From assembly GCF_003113495.2 (NCBI RefSeq), contig NZ_CP084506.1, positions 558,001-622,000 of the forward strand: DNA of 64,000 bases, read 5' to 3'. The notes under the pieces are model-generated. The model was not told the DNA's origin, searched no databases, and saw only the letters and a program-made list of their open reading frames with translations. Shown piece by piece: positions 27,874 through 37,710 of this stretch. The DNA comes from Edwardsiella tarda ATCC 15947 = NBRC 105688 (GTDB lineage: Bacteria; Pseudomonadota; Gammaproteobacteria; Enterobacterales; Enterobacteriaceae). The position numbers were made by a program, and so were the translations under genes. Position 1 is the stretch's first letter. Each line of letters opens with the position of its first letter.

Positions 27874-28800
27874 CTAACGGGTATACAACGACGGCATGCC
27901 CTCTGGGCGGGTCTTAAAGCGGCGGTGTAGCCACAGGTATTGTTCTGGCGCGCGCAGGATCTCGCGTTCGACAATCCGGTTCATGAAGGTGGCGGCTTGT
28001 ACCATGTCGTGTGCCGGGTAGCCATCCAGTTCTGGCTCGATGATCAACTGATAGCCTTGGGCGCCGGGTTTACGGATCAAAACGGTGGTCAGCATGACGG
28101 CATTCGACAAGCGCGCCAGCGTGGCGGTGCCATTGGTGGTGGCGGCGCTGCTGACGGCAAAGAACGGGGCGAAGGAGCTGCCGCGTGGGCCATAATCCTG
28201 ATCGGGGGCGAACCAGACCGCCTCGCCGCTTTTCAGGGCCCCGACGATGCCCTTCAGATTCTTACGATCCAGCATCTGCTTATTGCCGCGCGAACGCCCT
28301 CGGGTTTGCAGATACTCTAACACCGGGTTGTTGTGCGGACGGTAGACCGCCATCATCGGGTTGCACAGTCCCATCACGCGACCGCCGAGGTCGAGCGACA
28401 TAAAGTGGACGCCGACCACTAACACCCCTTTCCCTTTTTGCCGTGCCGCCTGCATGTGTTCCAAGCCGGAGACGTTGAACCAGCGCCGGATGCGGCGATC
28501 CGACCAGAACCAGGCGATGCCGAGCTCAAACAGCGAGATCCCCAGGGATTTAAAGTTTTCCCGCACGATATGGGCGATCTGCTCAGGACTCTTCTCCGGG
28601 AAGCATAGCGTGAGATTCTGGCGGGCGATGGAGGCGCGTCGCGCCATCAGGCGCATGGCGCAGAGGCCGAGTAGACTACCCAGTCCACAGATCCAGCGGT
28701 AGGGCATCTGCACCAGCAGATAGAGTAAGCCGATGCCTAACCACAGCATAAAATAACGAGGGTGTAAAAATTCCCGGCGGAAGTGAAACGTTTTTTTCAT
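27874..28800 (-). CDS. lpxP: lipid A palmitoleoyl/lauroyl acyltransferase, LpxP type
   Basis: This inner-membrane acyl-ACP-dependent transferase adds the secondary acyl chain to Kdo2-lipid IVA; LpxP is the cold-induced palmitoleoyl enzyme in E. coli. The protein is 308 residues with one N-terminal hydrophobic helix (about 17-32). The catalytic HX4D is H132-D137 in VHFMSLDLGGRVMG; this block, YRPHNNPVLE, and WFAPDQDYGPRGSSFAPFF match LpxP more closely than LpxL. The long AT-rich leader would fit cold regulation, which is inferred. Confidence 0.88.
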   Translation of the reverse strand: MKKTFHFRREFLHPRYFMLWLGIGLLYLLVQMPYRWICGLGSLLGLCAMRLMARRASIARQNLTLCFPEKSPEQIAHIVRENFKSLGISLFELGIAWFWSDRRIRRWFNVSGLEHMQAARQKGKGVLVVGVHFMSLDLGGRVMGLCNPMMAVYRPHNNPVLEYLQTRGRSRGNKQMLDRKNLKGIVGALKSGEAVWFAPDQDYGPRGSSFAPFFAVSSAATTNGTATLARLSNAVMLTTVLIRKPGAQGYQLIIEPELDGYPAHDMVQAATFMNRIVEREILRAPEQYLWLHRRFKTRPEGMPSLYTR

Positions 28801-29343
28801 TGTTACCTGATAATCGTGGGTAAATTATTTTTTATTTGATCGTAGCCTCTGACCGCGTTGACACAACTGCGGCCATAACACCTTGATATTATTTTTGATA
28901 TGAATAAGTCATCCTGGCGAAAGCCCTTTTTGCCCTATCTTTCCGATCGTCATTGACGGTGTGTGCGTGGATGCCTGGCATGAGCTTGCTCACAGGGAGC
29001 GCGTAGGTGCGAAGCCATAGCACGCTTGGATCGTGCGTCAATTCTCGATTTTCGGCAGTATCCTATGTTCATTCGGGAACAGCGGCCCAGCGAGTGGAGG
29101 CCGATCACGGAAAAAGGCGGATGCTGAACGGGGTGAATGGCTGCGTTAGGGTTGCCTTGTTGGTCAAACCAGTGTTGGCATTAACTCATGGGGCCAGGCT
29201 TTTCGCAAGCGCTATTTTATTGTGACGAAGGGGATTAGGAACATGACTTATAATGTAATAATCGTTGCCCAAGTTATTTATTAAATGTGTTTAAGTCATG
29301 CGAGTTATTTTATTTCATCGGTAATATATAGTGCGTGGGAGAG
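28801..29343. other. spacer between lpxP and the chondroitinase genes
   Basis: This is a non-coding stretch of about 540 bp. A 72-codon frame at 29007-29225 has no protein-like character. The left side should contain the lpxP promoter and leader (minus strand). Nothing else could be assigned. Confidence 0.45.
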
Positions 29344-29361
29344 CGGCCCCCGTAGGGGCCG
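29344..29361 (-). terminator. hairpin after the chondroitinase cluster
   Basis: The arms CGGCCCC/GGGGCCG with a 4-nt loop lie just past the last gene of the minus-strand cluster. No strong T-run follows; the terminator role is inferred from position. Confidence 0.55.
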
Positions 29362-29370
29362 TGGTGACGC

Positions 29371-32300
29371 TTAGCTGCGTGTTAAGGTGAGGGCGAGCGG
29401 GTGTGCCGCCTGGGTCGTCACACGTAACAGCGTATTGCCATCCTGGTGCTGCAGATGCGCGCCGGCGATCGGCTGAGCTAGTTGCCAGCGCCCCTTCAGC
29501 GTCAGTTGGGCATGTTGCGGCGTGGGTTCGCTGCTACGCCAGGGGCGCGAATAGATGCTGACCTCGCGCTGCTTACCATCGGCGCCGATCTGATCGGGAT
29601 CCTGTCCTGCGTACAACGCCAGATCCGGGTTGACGACGCTCAGGCGTAGCGTATCGCCTTGCGGGGCGAGTAGTGCCATTACCGGTGCATCGCTGGCGAG
29701 CAATAGACCGTCACGCTGAAGGCGTGTGGGCTGGAAGAAGGCGTATCCCTCTTGGCCGCTGGCTTGATCTCGGACGGCGTGTAGGCGGTTATCCTTCTGC
29801 AGTACCTGGTAGTCCGGTGCCGTCGCCTCGGGTGCATCGATGATGATGGCATACTCATATCCCTGCTGTTGCGGCGCATTGCCATGTAGCAGGCTGGCGA
29901 CGGCGAATAGCCCTTCGGTCGGCGCATCGTTACGGTCATCGACAGAGTGTTGACGCTGGTAGCTGACGCGGAGCTGCTGACCCGCCGGTAGCCAGTAGCT
30001 GTTGCCTGCCGGGTCGACCAGATGGCTGGCGCCTTGCAATACCTGCTGGCTGCCTAACTGGTTGATGCTTTTCCCGTTGACCTGGATGGCTTGCTGTTGT
30101 GGCACGGCGAACTGGAACAGCGTCGTCTCTGTCGGATGACGGCGATCCTCGTTGCTGATCCCCGAGCCGAGGGCGATCACCCGATTATCAAACAGGAAGT
30201 AGGATTTGTTAGCACGCAGGCTCTCTTGGCCATACTTACTGTGGCCATGCAACTTCATCGCAAACATGCTGTTGCCATCCAGGGTATTGGCACCGACATA
30301 GCGCTCCGTCGACAGCAACATCTCCTCGATCCCGGCTCCCGGCAACTGATTAAGCTGAGCCTTCAGCAGGGGATAAGGCAGGATCACACTGGTGGTACCC
30401 GGATAGCGGTTCCAGTCCCAGCCCGCGTGGCTAAAGCCTTGGCGCTTCGCGTCGGCCGGAATGATCTCTAACTGTCCATATTGCAGATAGCGGCCATAGC
30501 GGTTGTTGTTCTGGTAGCTCTCGTTGCCTACCAGATAGCGGCTGAAGCCACGGGCAATGGCGAGCCAAGAGCGCCCCGGATCTTGTTGTCCGGCGCGGCG
30601 TTGGATGGCCATCGCCGCGTAGTTCATCGCCCAGGCACCGCTAGGTTCGGCTTCGGCAGGGATATCGGCGAAGCGCGCCTCGCCAGCCAGGCGCGCGTAA
30701 GCGGCGGCCAGTTCAGGATCGACCGTTTGACTACCATCCGGCGAACCGGCTAACGCCATCCATTTAAACGGCGCGATGGTGATGGCGTGCAGCCCGGTGG
30801 GATGGCGCCCGCTGAGTGTCAACGGGATCTGGGTCTCCTTGGTGTAGATCCGCATCTTCAACAACACCTCTTTCAGGCGTTGATGCGCCTCTGTCGGGAG
30901 GCGGAAGGGAGACTCGCTCAAGGCATAGACCGTGGGCGCCAGTCCGCCGAAGGCATCCTTGGCATAGGCTGGATAGTGCTGCGAATGATGGAAGATCGAG
31001 CCATCCGGCTTGAAGCCGCCGCTCACGCCTTGAGAGCGCAACACCGTCTTGGCTAACCATTCGCGAGTCTGGTTGAGCAATGCGTCGCGTTGGGCGGGAT
31101 CGGGCAACATCAGAATACTCTTCACCATCCATTGCAGCTGGGTGTTGAGGATATCCACGTTGGCATCGACGATCTGGGCATCAGGCTCGAAGATGCGCCC
31201 TGTAGCGTTGTACCACATCATCGCCTGTTGGGTCGGCGCCAGTAATTGGTGTTGTGCCAATAGATTACGCTGGATGAACCAGGCATCGAATAGTTCACGC
31301 GTCTGGTAGCCGACATGGGTGATGATCTGGTAGCCACTCCCCCGTGCAAAGCCCTGGTCGAGGACATAGCGAGTGGTATCAAGGAATTGGCGTTGTAGGG
31401 CATCGCGCTGTTGGGCGCTCAGGGTATCGCTTCGCAGGTAACGGGCGGTCTGCAATAGGATCTTGCCGACGTTCCGAATCGCGTTGGCATCGGTGATGGC
31501 TTCAAGCGTCTGCGGGGTAAACACGCCTTTCACTTTCATGAAGTGCTGACGGTTGGGGTGGTCGAGCGGGCGTCCACCGATGGTGCCGTCGGCCAGCGGA
31601 TGGATACCCAACTGGCGGTAGGCCGCCAGGTTCTGAGCCACCTGCTCGGCGCTGACCGGACTGTCGTGTCGAATGCCATGGTAGTCGTCGAAGCGGCGAT
31701 AGATTGGGGCGCTGGGACCACGCTGATCGTCGAAGGGGACGTCGAAGTTGAGGGTGGGGAAGCGCTGGCTCAACATCTCGTCATACATCAACAACGCGCT
31801 CCAGTTCTTGCTGACCATCTCGTTGACGGCGGTGTTGGCGAACGGCGTGGTGTAGTCAGGCAGCGGCCAACGGTTATCGACCGGCACCCCCAACATGATC
31901 TGGTCGAAATAGAGCGTGCCGGCTTGAGCCGGTGCCGTGATGGTGACGCGGTCCATCTGGGCGCTGGGTTTTCCCTGCATGTCGCGGTAAGGCACGGCGA
32001 TGCCCCGCCAGCCACTAAAGTTCAGTTTGGCCTGGAAACTGGCCGCTGCGCGATCGCCCTGGGCGAAGCGAAAGGTCAGGACATCGTCTACCGGGCGCTC
32101 GTTGTAGATCCAGGCCATAAAGGTCAGCGGGGTGGCGCTGTCAGCCGCGTCACGATAGACGATCGGTGACCGGATGGTTAGGGTCGCGGCGGGTTCGTGC
32201 TGCCACTTCAGGGCGTGTGTCCCATCTTTGGCTCGTTGGTCACTGATGCTGATGACGCCATGCTGACTGCTTAGCGAGTCCGGCACGGTCTGTTCGAACA

Positions 32301-32418
32301 GATAGACCGCGTTGCCGCTGGGCTCCTGACTGACGGAGGGGAGGGCGGCGGCGAGGGGCGCCGACAGGCAGGCTAGCACACCGAGGGTAATGAGATTGAT
32401 ACCGTGATGGTTTTGCAT
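29371..32418 (-). CDS. chondroitin sulfate ABC exolyase (cABC II type, PL8)
   Basis: This polysaccharide lyase of family 8 releases disaccharides from the ends of chondroitin and dermatan sulfate oligosaccharides. From ATG 32418 it is 1015 residues (P. vulgaris cABC II about 1013) with a Sec signal peptide ending ...LAAALP; ATG 32433 is an alternative start. The N-terminal galactose-binding-like domain (about 30-190) is followed by the alpha-toroid and the antiparallel beta-sandwich domains. The expected catalytic residues are H478 and Y485 (HHSQHYPAY block), R538 (SGRHPTG) and E633 (VGNESYQNNNRYGRY). Similarity to the Proteus enzyme, compared from memory, is very high along the whole length. 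It is last in the cluster, 67 bp after the endolyase gene. Confidence 0.93.
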   Translation of the reverse strand: MQNHHGINLITLGVLACLSAPLAAALPSVSQEPSGNAVYLFEQTVPDSLSSQHGVISISDQRAKDGTHALKWQHEPAATLTIRSPIVYRDAADSATPLTFMAWIYNERPVDDVLTFRFAQGDRAAASFQAKLNFSGWRGIAVPYRDMQGKPSAQMDRVTITAPAQAGTLYFDQIMLGVPVDNRWPLPDYTTPFANTAVNEMVSKNWSALLMYDEMLSQRFPTLNFDVPFDDQRGPSAPIYRRFDDYHGIRHDSPVSAEQVAQNLAAYRQLGIHPLADGTIGGRPLDHPNRQHFMKVKGVFTPQTLEAITDANAIRNVGKILLQTARYLRSDTLSAQQRDALQRQFLDTTRYVLDQGFARGSGYQIITHVGYQTRELFDAWFIQRNLLAQHQLLAPTQQAMMWYNATGRIFEPDAQIVDANVDILNTQLQWMVKSILMLPDPAQRDALLNQTREWLAKTVLRSQGVSGGFKPDGSIFHHSQHYPAYAKDAFGGLAPTVYALSESPFRLPTEAHQRLKEVLLKMRIYTKETQIPLTLSGRHPTGLHAITIAPFKWMALAGSPDGSQTVDPELAAAYARLAGEARFADIPAEAEPSGAWAMNYAAMAIQRRAGQQDPGRSWLAIARGFSRYLVGNESYQNNNRYGRYLQYGQLEIIPADAKRQGFSHAGWDWNRYPGTTSVILPYPLLKAQLNQLPGAGIEEMLLSTERYVGANTLDGNSMFAMKLHGHSKYGQESLRANKSYFLFDNRVIALGSGISNEDRRHPTETTLFQFAVPQQQAIQVNGKSINQLGSQQVLQGASHLVDPAGNSYWLPAGQQLRVSYQRQHSVDDRNDAPTEGLFAVASLLHGNAPQQQGYEYAIIIDAPEATAPDYQVLQKDNRLHAVRDQASGQEGYAFFQPTRLQRDGLLLASDAPVMALLAPQGDTLRLSVVNPDLALYAGQDPDQIGADGKQREVSIYSRPWRSSEPTPQHAQLTLKGRWQLAQPIAGAHLQHQDGNTLLRVTTQAAHPLALTLTRS

Positions 32419-32451
32419 GGGCGGGTATTCCATTATCAAGCGTGGAACAAG

Positions 32452-32478
32452 GCGGGCGAGGGGAGGCCCCTCGCCCGC
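32452..32478 (-). repeat. 12-bp hairpin between the two lyase genes
   Basis: The arms GCGGGCGAGGGG and CCCCTCGCCCGC have a 3-nt loop, in the gap between the endolyase and exolyase genes. There is no T-run; it may tune the ratio of the two enzymes by mRNA stability or partial termination. Confidence 0.7.
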
Positions 32479-32485
32479 GCTGCGT

Positions 32486-35400
32486 TTAGGGCAGTTTCTT
32501 CAGCGCAATCTGTTGGGGAATGCCGAAGTCGATGCGGAAACGGAGTCGCGTCTCGTCGCCGCTGGTTGAGCAGTCGATGCCCTGCTCCGGCGTGGCCGGT
32601 TGCCAACGTCCTCGTAGGGTGACGTCGATGGTGACCGGTTTCGCCGCCTTCTGACGTGTCATGTTGAGATCCGGGGTTACCGCGCTGAGCACCAGGCCAC
32701 CCTCTTGCGGACGGGTCATCACGATAGCCGGGCGGTTGACGCCGATCACCTCGCCCTCGTTGAGGCGTTGCGTGCGATAGAAGACATACCCCGTCACCTG
32801 GCTGAGGTTGTCGCGGATGACATGAACCCCGTCGTTACTGCGCAGGACGGTGAAGGGGGCTTTACCCTGCTTCAGCTGTTGCGCCAATTGGTTCATGCGT
32901 TGCGGGGTGGCGTCGAGCACCACCAGATACTGATAGGCGCCATTCTTGACCGCCTTGCCATGATTGAGCCAGGCGACGCTGAATTCCCCCTCCGTCGGCG
33001 CCATGCTCTTATTGTCGGCCGAGTGTTGTAACTGGCGGCGGACCTCCGCCGTCGGCCCCTTCACCAGCAGATAGCCGTTGCCGTTGGCATCGATCAGCCA
33101 GTCCCCGTTGTGCAGGCTACCCTGCCAGGAGGCGGCATCAATGCGCTGTCCGTTGACCCAGATGGCGCTGTCGCGTCCCGGTTGATTGGCCAGTTGGAAC
33201 AGGGTGGTCTCCAAGTCGTGCTTGCTGTCGCTGCTCTTGAGATTGCTGCCGACCATGATCAGGCGATCATCGACGGCCAGGACGCTTTTCAGCGCGCTCA
33301 ATGCCTGATCGAAACTGGGCTGATCACGCATTGGGCGCAGATCGAAGGCCAGCATGCCATAGCGGCCATCCAGCGATGAGGTGCCGCTGAAGGGGTGACT
33401 CCCGCGCTGCATCAGGGTATGACGATTGGGGCTGTTGAGTGCTTCCAACGGCAGATGCAGGGTGGTGGCTCCGGGCATCCGGTTCCAGTCCCAACCCGCC
33501 TGGCGATAGCCCTGATCCTCTTGCGAGCCCTGGTTGATGATCTGCACCACGCCATGGCTCTGGTAGCGACCATAGCGGTTATCTTTCTGGTAGATCTCGG
33601 AGGACCAGACGTTGCTGTTAAAGGCTTTCAACGTCACCATCTTGTCGTGCCAACGGTGGATGCCGAAGGCGCCGCCATTAAAGGCGTAGAAGCCTTGCGG
33701 TAAGGCTGCCGGCGGGATGGCGCTACCGAATAGCGCCTTGGCATCGGCCTCGCTCTTCCCCGCCAGGCGGAGGTAGATGGCCGCCAGGGTCGGATCGGGC
33801 TTTTTACCGTAGGCCATGGCCAGCCAGTAGTAGGCGTTGGTCAGGCTGGCGAGCGACGGCGAGTTGAAGGGGTGGCGCCCGGCCAGCGAGATCCCGGTCT
33901 GCGGGTTGCTGTAGATCCAGGCGGCGACCATCGCCTGCTTGAGCTTGTCCAGCCCCGCGCGCTGTAGGGCGAAAGGCGTATCGCGCAACAGGTAGGCGAG
34001 CTGAGCGGCGTTCTTAAAGGCCGGGAAGGAGTAGCCTGGGTAGTTCCCCTCATGGCGCCAGGCGGTGCCATCTGGGCGCAGGCCATCGTTACTGCCCGGC
34101 GGCGTCTGAGCCAGAGCTCCGCTGATGTAATGGCTGAAGGTGTTCAGCAAGTCGATACGCTGTTGCGGGTTAGGCTCCAGCAGCAGTAGGGCGAGATGCT
34201 GGCGCGACAGGGTATTGAAGTAATCTAGGTTACTGCTCTGCGGGCCGACCTTCATGTCGAAGCTAGCTTTAAACTCACGCGAATACCACAGCAGCGCATC
34301 GTAGACCTGCTGTGTCAATTTGGCCTGATCCAGCACCGGATTCATCAACAGTGCCGAGATGTACCACCAGCGGGCGCTATATCCCCAGTGGTGGGTCGTG
34401 ACCAGGCCGCTGCCTTTGGCAAAACCTTGATCGAGCAGGTGACGGGTCATCAGCAGATACATGTCGGCCAACGTTTTCCGGGTCGCTGCGTCGTGACTCT
34501 GGAGGTAGGCATGGCTGATGTTGTACATCAGTGTGGTGTAGTCGCCCAGGATGACATAACGATCGAATTTCGCCTTATCTTGCGCGCTCAGATACTCCGG
34601 TTGATAGAGCACCTTCTGTTTGTCGGTGATCAGATGGCGTCCACTCAGCGTGCCATCGGCCGCCACGCGGATCTGCAACGCCTGGAAGGCGGCGCGTAGC
34701 TTATTGAGATCGGCTTCGGCCTTCAGGTTGCTGTCTTGTGGTCCATTGACGAACTCATCGATCAGTCGTTGGCGGATCAGATCGACGCCAGCCTGGTTCG
34801 CCGCCGTCAGCGCCAGCGTTGGCTCGGCGTGATGAAAGGCGATCTCCGGTTCGTCGTAGCGCGTCTTGACATGGTAGTCCGACCATTGATAACGCGCATC
34901 ATCGACCGAGATCATCACGCGATCGATGAACAGGCGGCCGGACTTCTCCCCGGAGGGGGCACGGAAGCGGATGGTATCGATATGCTTACCGAGTGAGCGG
35001 CTGACGCTGGGTTCGCCGGCATCTTCGTCGCTGCGTACACCGACGCCGCTCATCTCCCGATTGGCCAGATCGTTGTTGAGCGAGACGCCGACGGCGCGCC
35101 AGCCCTGGAAGTTCAGTTTGACCTGAGTGCCCGCGTCGGCCTCATTGTTAGCATTAAGGCCGTTACCGAGATCGACGATAAGCACATCGTCGATCGGCTT
35201 CTCGTTGTAGATCCAGAAGGAGAGCACCGGCGTGGCGGAGCGTCCCCAGGCTTTGGAGACCTGAGCATCCGACGGGATCTCCATGTCGTGGCGCAGCAAT
35301 AGGCTGGCGCCACGTTGCCAATCCCAGACCAGTGCGCGTTCGCCCATGATGGCGCGTTTATCGCTCAGCGCGACATGGGAGCCGGGGGTCGTGGTGATGT

Positions 35401-35557
35401 CAGCGAGATCGGCGGGCTGATCGAAGCTGTAGATCTGCGCGCGCATGATCTCGGCACGTTTCTTGGCGGCGGCGTCGTTCGGCGCCGCGTAGAGCGGGGC
35501 GTTGAGTAGCAGGGCGGCAATCGAGGCCGCCAGCAGGGTGCGATGCATGGATGACAT
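32486..35557 (-). CDS. chondroitin sulfate ABC endolyase (cABC I type, PL8)
   Basis: This lyase makes internal cuts in chondroitin 4- and 6-sulfate and dermatan sulfate. The ATG at 35557 (AGGGA 8 nt upstream) gives 1023 residues (P. vulgaris cABC I 1021) with a signal peptide ending LYAA. Domain order is N-terminal beta-jelly-roll (about 30-230), alpha-toroid catalytic domain (about 235-615) and beta-sandwich (about 620-1020). The four catalytic residues of the Proteus enzyme, H501, Y508, R560 and E653, correspond to H502, Y509, R561 and E654 here, each in a conserved block (WRHEGNYPGYSFP, AGRHPFNSPS, NVWSSEIYQKDNRYGRY). It sits 26 bp after an autotransporter gene. Activity should be intact; location is periplasm or secreted. 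Confidence 0.95.
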   Translation of the reverse strand: MSSMHRTLLAASIAALLLNAPLYAAPNDAAAKKRAEIMRAQIYSFDQPADLADITTTPGSHVALSDKRAIMGERALVWDWQRGASLLLRHDMEIPSDAQVSKAWGRSATPVLSFWIYNEKPIDDVLIVDLGNGLNANNEADAGTQVKLNFQGWRAVGVSLNNDLANREMSGVGVRSDEDAGEPSVSRSLGKHIDTIRFRAPSGEKSGRLFIDRVMISVDDARYQWSDYHVKTRYDEPEIAFHHAEPTLALTAANQAGVDLIRQRLIDEFVNGPQDSNLKAEADLNKLRAAFQALQIRVAADGTLSGRHLITDKQKVLYQPEYLSAQDKAKFDRYVILGDYTTLMYNISHAYLQSHDAATRKTLADMYLLMTRHLLDQGFAKGSGLVTTHHWGYSARWWYISALLMNPVLDQAKLTQQVYDALLWYSREFKASFDMKVGPQSSNLDYFNTLSRQHLALLLLEPNPQQRIDLLNTFSHYISGALAQTPPGSNDGLRPDGTAWRHEGNYPGYSFPAFKNAAQLAYLLRDTPFALQRAGLDKLKQAMVAAWIYSNPQTGISLAGRHPFNSPSLASLTNAYYWLAMAYGKKPDPTLAAIYLRLAGKSEADAKALFGSAIPPAALPQGFYAFNGGAFGIHRWHDKMVTLKAFNSNVWSSEIYQKDNRYGRYQSHGVVQIINQGSQEDQGYRQAGWDWNRMPGATTLHLPLEALNSPNRHTLMQRGSHPFSGTSSLDGRYGMLAFDLRPMRDQPSFDQALSALKSVLAVDDRLIMVGSNLKSSDSKHDLETTLFQLANQPGRDSAIWVNGQRIDAASWQGSLHNGDWLIDANGNGYLLVKGPTAEVRRQLQHSADNKSMAPTEGEFSVAWLNHGKAVKNGAYQYLVVLDATPQRMNQLAQQLKQGKAPFTVLRSNDGVHVIRDNLSQVTGYVFYRTQRLNEGEVIGVNRPAIVMTRPQEGGLVLSAVTPDLNMTRQKAAKPVTIDVTLRGRWQPATPEQGIDCSTSGDETRLRFRIDFGIPQQIALKKLP

Positions 35558-35583
35558 GATAAATTCCCTTCTCAATAGCCCGA

Positions 35584-37674
35584 TTAGAAACGGTTGCCCA
35601 GGGTCAGACCGATAACGCCCTCACCGTAGCGATCGTCGCGGTTGTAGCCCACACCGATGCCCAGATTGAGTGACTCGCTGATGTCGAGGCGAGCATTGGC
35701 ATCGACACGTACCTGGTTACCGCCCACGCGAGCCCCGATGGTTTCGAAGGTGGAACCGCCGTTGTTGATCGACACCAGGGCATGGCGCTGGCGGATACGG
35801 CGGTCGCCATCGAGGTCATGCAGGTAGCTGGCCTGGAGGGACGGTGTTAGCGTGCCCCAGCCTGTGGCGAGTTGGGTCCAGGCACTCATGCCACCACCCA
35901 GGTGGTTCAGGCTATATTTTTGGCTGCTGTTGCTCAGTGCCAGCACCGAACCGCTCTCACGCCAGGAGTTGAGATTGACCCACTGGTATTGGTAGGTCAG
36001 CATCGGACGTAGGTTGAAGCCTGCCACCTCCAGATTCAGACCGGCGTTGAGCTGATAGCCCGCTTGCATCCCCGTGTAATCACCGTTGGCCTGGGTCTCG
36101 CCCTGCCAGCCATTACCACCGTCGATACGGCGTTCGCTCTTGACGCGCAGGTAGCCGATATTGAGGTTACCATCGGCGAACAGCATGCCGCTGCGCCAAC
36201 CGAGGTAGGGCATCAGCTCGACGGTATCGATGCGTTTGCTTTGATCGACGCCGCGGCTGTCGGCCTGGTTGTGGCTGTAGCCCAGGGCAAAGCCGAGCAT
36301 CGCGCTATCATCGATCTCCTGATCGGCACCGAGGCTGATGCCATAGCGGTTCATCGTAAACCCGTTGGCATAGTCGTTGCCGCTCTGTGAACCGTGGCCA
36401 TACAGGGTATTGACCCACAGGTTCCAGCCACTGTCGCGCTCTTGTGCTGGCAGTTGCCCCAGGTAGCCGAGCTGGCGCTGGGCGATGTGGTTGCGCATGT
36501 CGCCGACCAATTGATTGGCGGCGCGGAGTTCGCTGCCATCGCTGTTCGGTGTCATTTGGTTGGCCAGGTTGGCGATGGAGCTCGCGTTGTTGCCGGCAGA
36601 GACCAGCAGTGCCAAGGCTTGATCGGAGGCGGCGCTGTGGGTGCCGTTAAACTCGTTGAGTACGTTGGGGACGATAAACTCGGTAGCGCGTAGGGCGTTC
36701 GCCGAGGCGCCACCCTGTTCGGCCAAGGTGGCAAAGGTGCTGGCCCCGCCATAGCTGACGCCATAGTTAACGATCAGCTTATTATCGCTGACGCCACCGT
36801 TTATCTGCGGTGGAGAGGATTCGATCCAGGAGTCGGTTGCCGTCAATAGCGGAGAGATATCCAGCTGGGTGCCATCCATACCGGCGATGGTGACCTTATC
36901 GGCATTGGTGATGCCCTGGGTGGCTTCGATCAGCACGATATCTTTATTGATAATGCTGGAAATATTACTGCCGTTGTAGCCCATGCTGACGGTACTGCCA
37001 TCTTTATGCAGGGAGAGTTTGTCGACCCGCAGGATGGCATCATTCAGGTTGGTTTTATCATTAAGCAGGAAGACCAGGTTACTGCCTTTCTGGTTGACGA
37101 AGGTTCCCCCAAAATTGATCGTTTCATCCTGACCCATTATGGTCAGGGTTCCCCAGTTTTCGATCGTATTAAAACCGGTAATATTCTTACCATCAAAGGT
37201 GGCGCTAGAGTTATTCAGGGCAAAGTTGATTTTATTCCCTTTCCCCGTGTCACCATTGCCGAGGATATCGCCGATAATGGTACTGCCATCGGTGATATCC
37301 GCGCGCATCGCGCCGGTTGCCTGGCGGAAGTCCATGGCGATACCGTTGCCTTGGATGGTCGAGCCACCTTTCACGCTGATGATGCGACCGCTGGAGAACT
37401 GACCATCGACCTGAATGGCTGGGCCTTGCTCGCTGACGATGTTGGCGCTGTTGATGTAGATGTTGCTGGTGACGGTGGTGCCTTTCTCAACCAGAATCGC
37501 CGGTGCGTTTGGCGTATTCACCAGGACATCGTTGGCGATGGTGGTTCCCTTTTCTCCGACGATGATGGTGTCACAGGTCGCATTATTGGGATCGCAAACT
37601 TCTGCCGCCCAGGCAGTATTATAGAGGGCAGAGACAATGGCGGTATAAAGGAAAAGGTGCTGGTATTTATTCAC
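35584..37674 (-). CDS. type Va autotransporter in the chondroitin cluster
   Basis: The protein is 696 residues. A signal peptide (about 1-23, ending AWA) is followed by a passenger of roughly 400 residues rich in Gly, Asn, Thr and Ile with repeated short beta-strand patterns typical of a beta-helix. An autotransporter barrel of about 270 residues (from near WNLWVNTLYGHG, residue 430, to the C-terminal Phe) follows. A Cys pair near residues 27-34 (CDPNNATC) is unusual for autotransporters. No protease motif is evident. The place between a porin and the lyase genes suggests a role in binding glycosaminoglycan or holding it at the surface; that is inference. The family of the barrel is secure. 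Confidence 0.85.
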   Translation of the reverse strand: MNKYQHLFLYTAIVSALYNTAWAAEVCDPNNATCDTIIVGEKGTTIANDVLVNTPNAPAILVEKGTTVTSNIYINSANIVSEQGPAIQVDGQFSSGRIISVKGGSTIQGNGIAMDFRQATGAMRADITDGSTIIGDILGNGDTGKGNKINFALNNSSATFDGKNITGFNTIENWGTLTIMGQDETINFGGTFVNQKGSNLVFLLNDKTNLNDAILRVDKLSLHKDGSTVSMGYNGSNISSIINKDIVLIEATQGITNADKVTIAGMDGTQLDISPLLTATDSWIESSPPQINGGVSDNKLIVNYGVSYGGASTFATLAEQGGASANALRATEFIVPNVLNEFNGTHSAASDQALALLVSAGNNASSIANLANQMTPNSDGSELRAANQLVGDMRNHIAQRQLGYLGQLPAQERDSGWNLWVNTLYGHGSQSGNDYANGFTMNRYGISLGADQEIDDSAMLGFALGYSHNQADSRGVDQSKRIDTVELMPYLGWRSGMLFADGNLNIGYLRVKSERRIDGGNGWQGETQANGDYTGMQAGYQLNAGLNLEVAGFNLRPMLTYQYQWVNLNSWRESGSVLALSNSSQKYSLNHLGGGMSAWTQLATGWGTLTPSLQASYLHDLDGDRRIRQRHALVSINNGGSTFETIGARVGGNQVRVDANARLDISESLNLGIGVGYNRDDRYGEGVIGLTLGNRF

Positions 37675-37710
37675 GTGATAACCTCGGCGTTGGCAATTTT
37701 TATTGATGAA

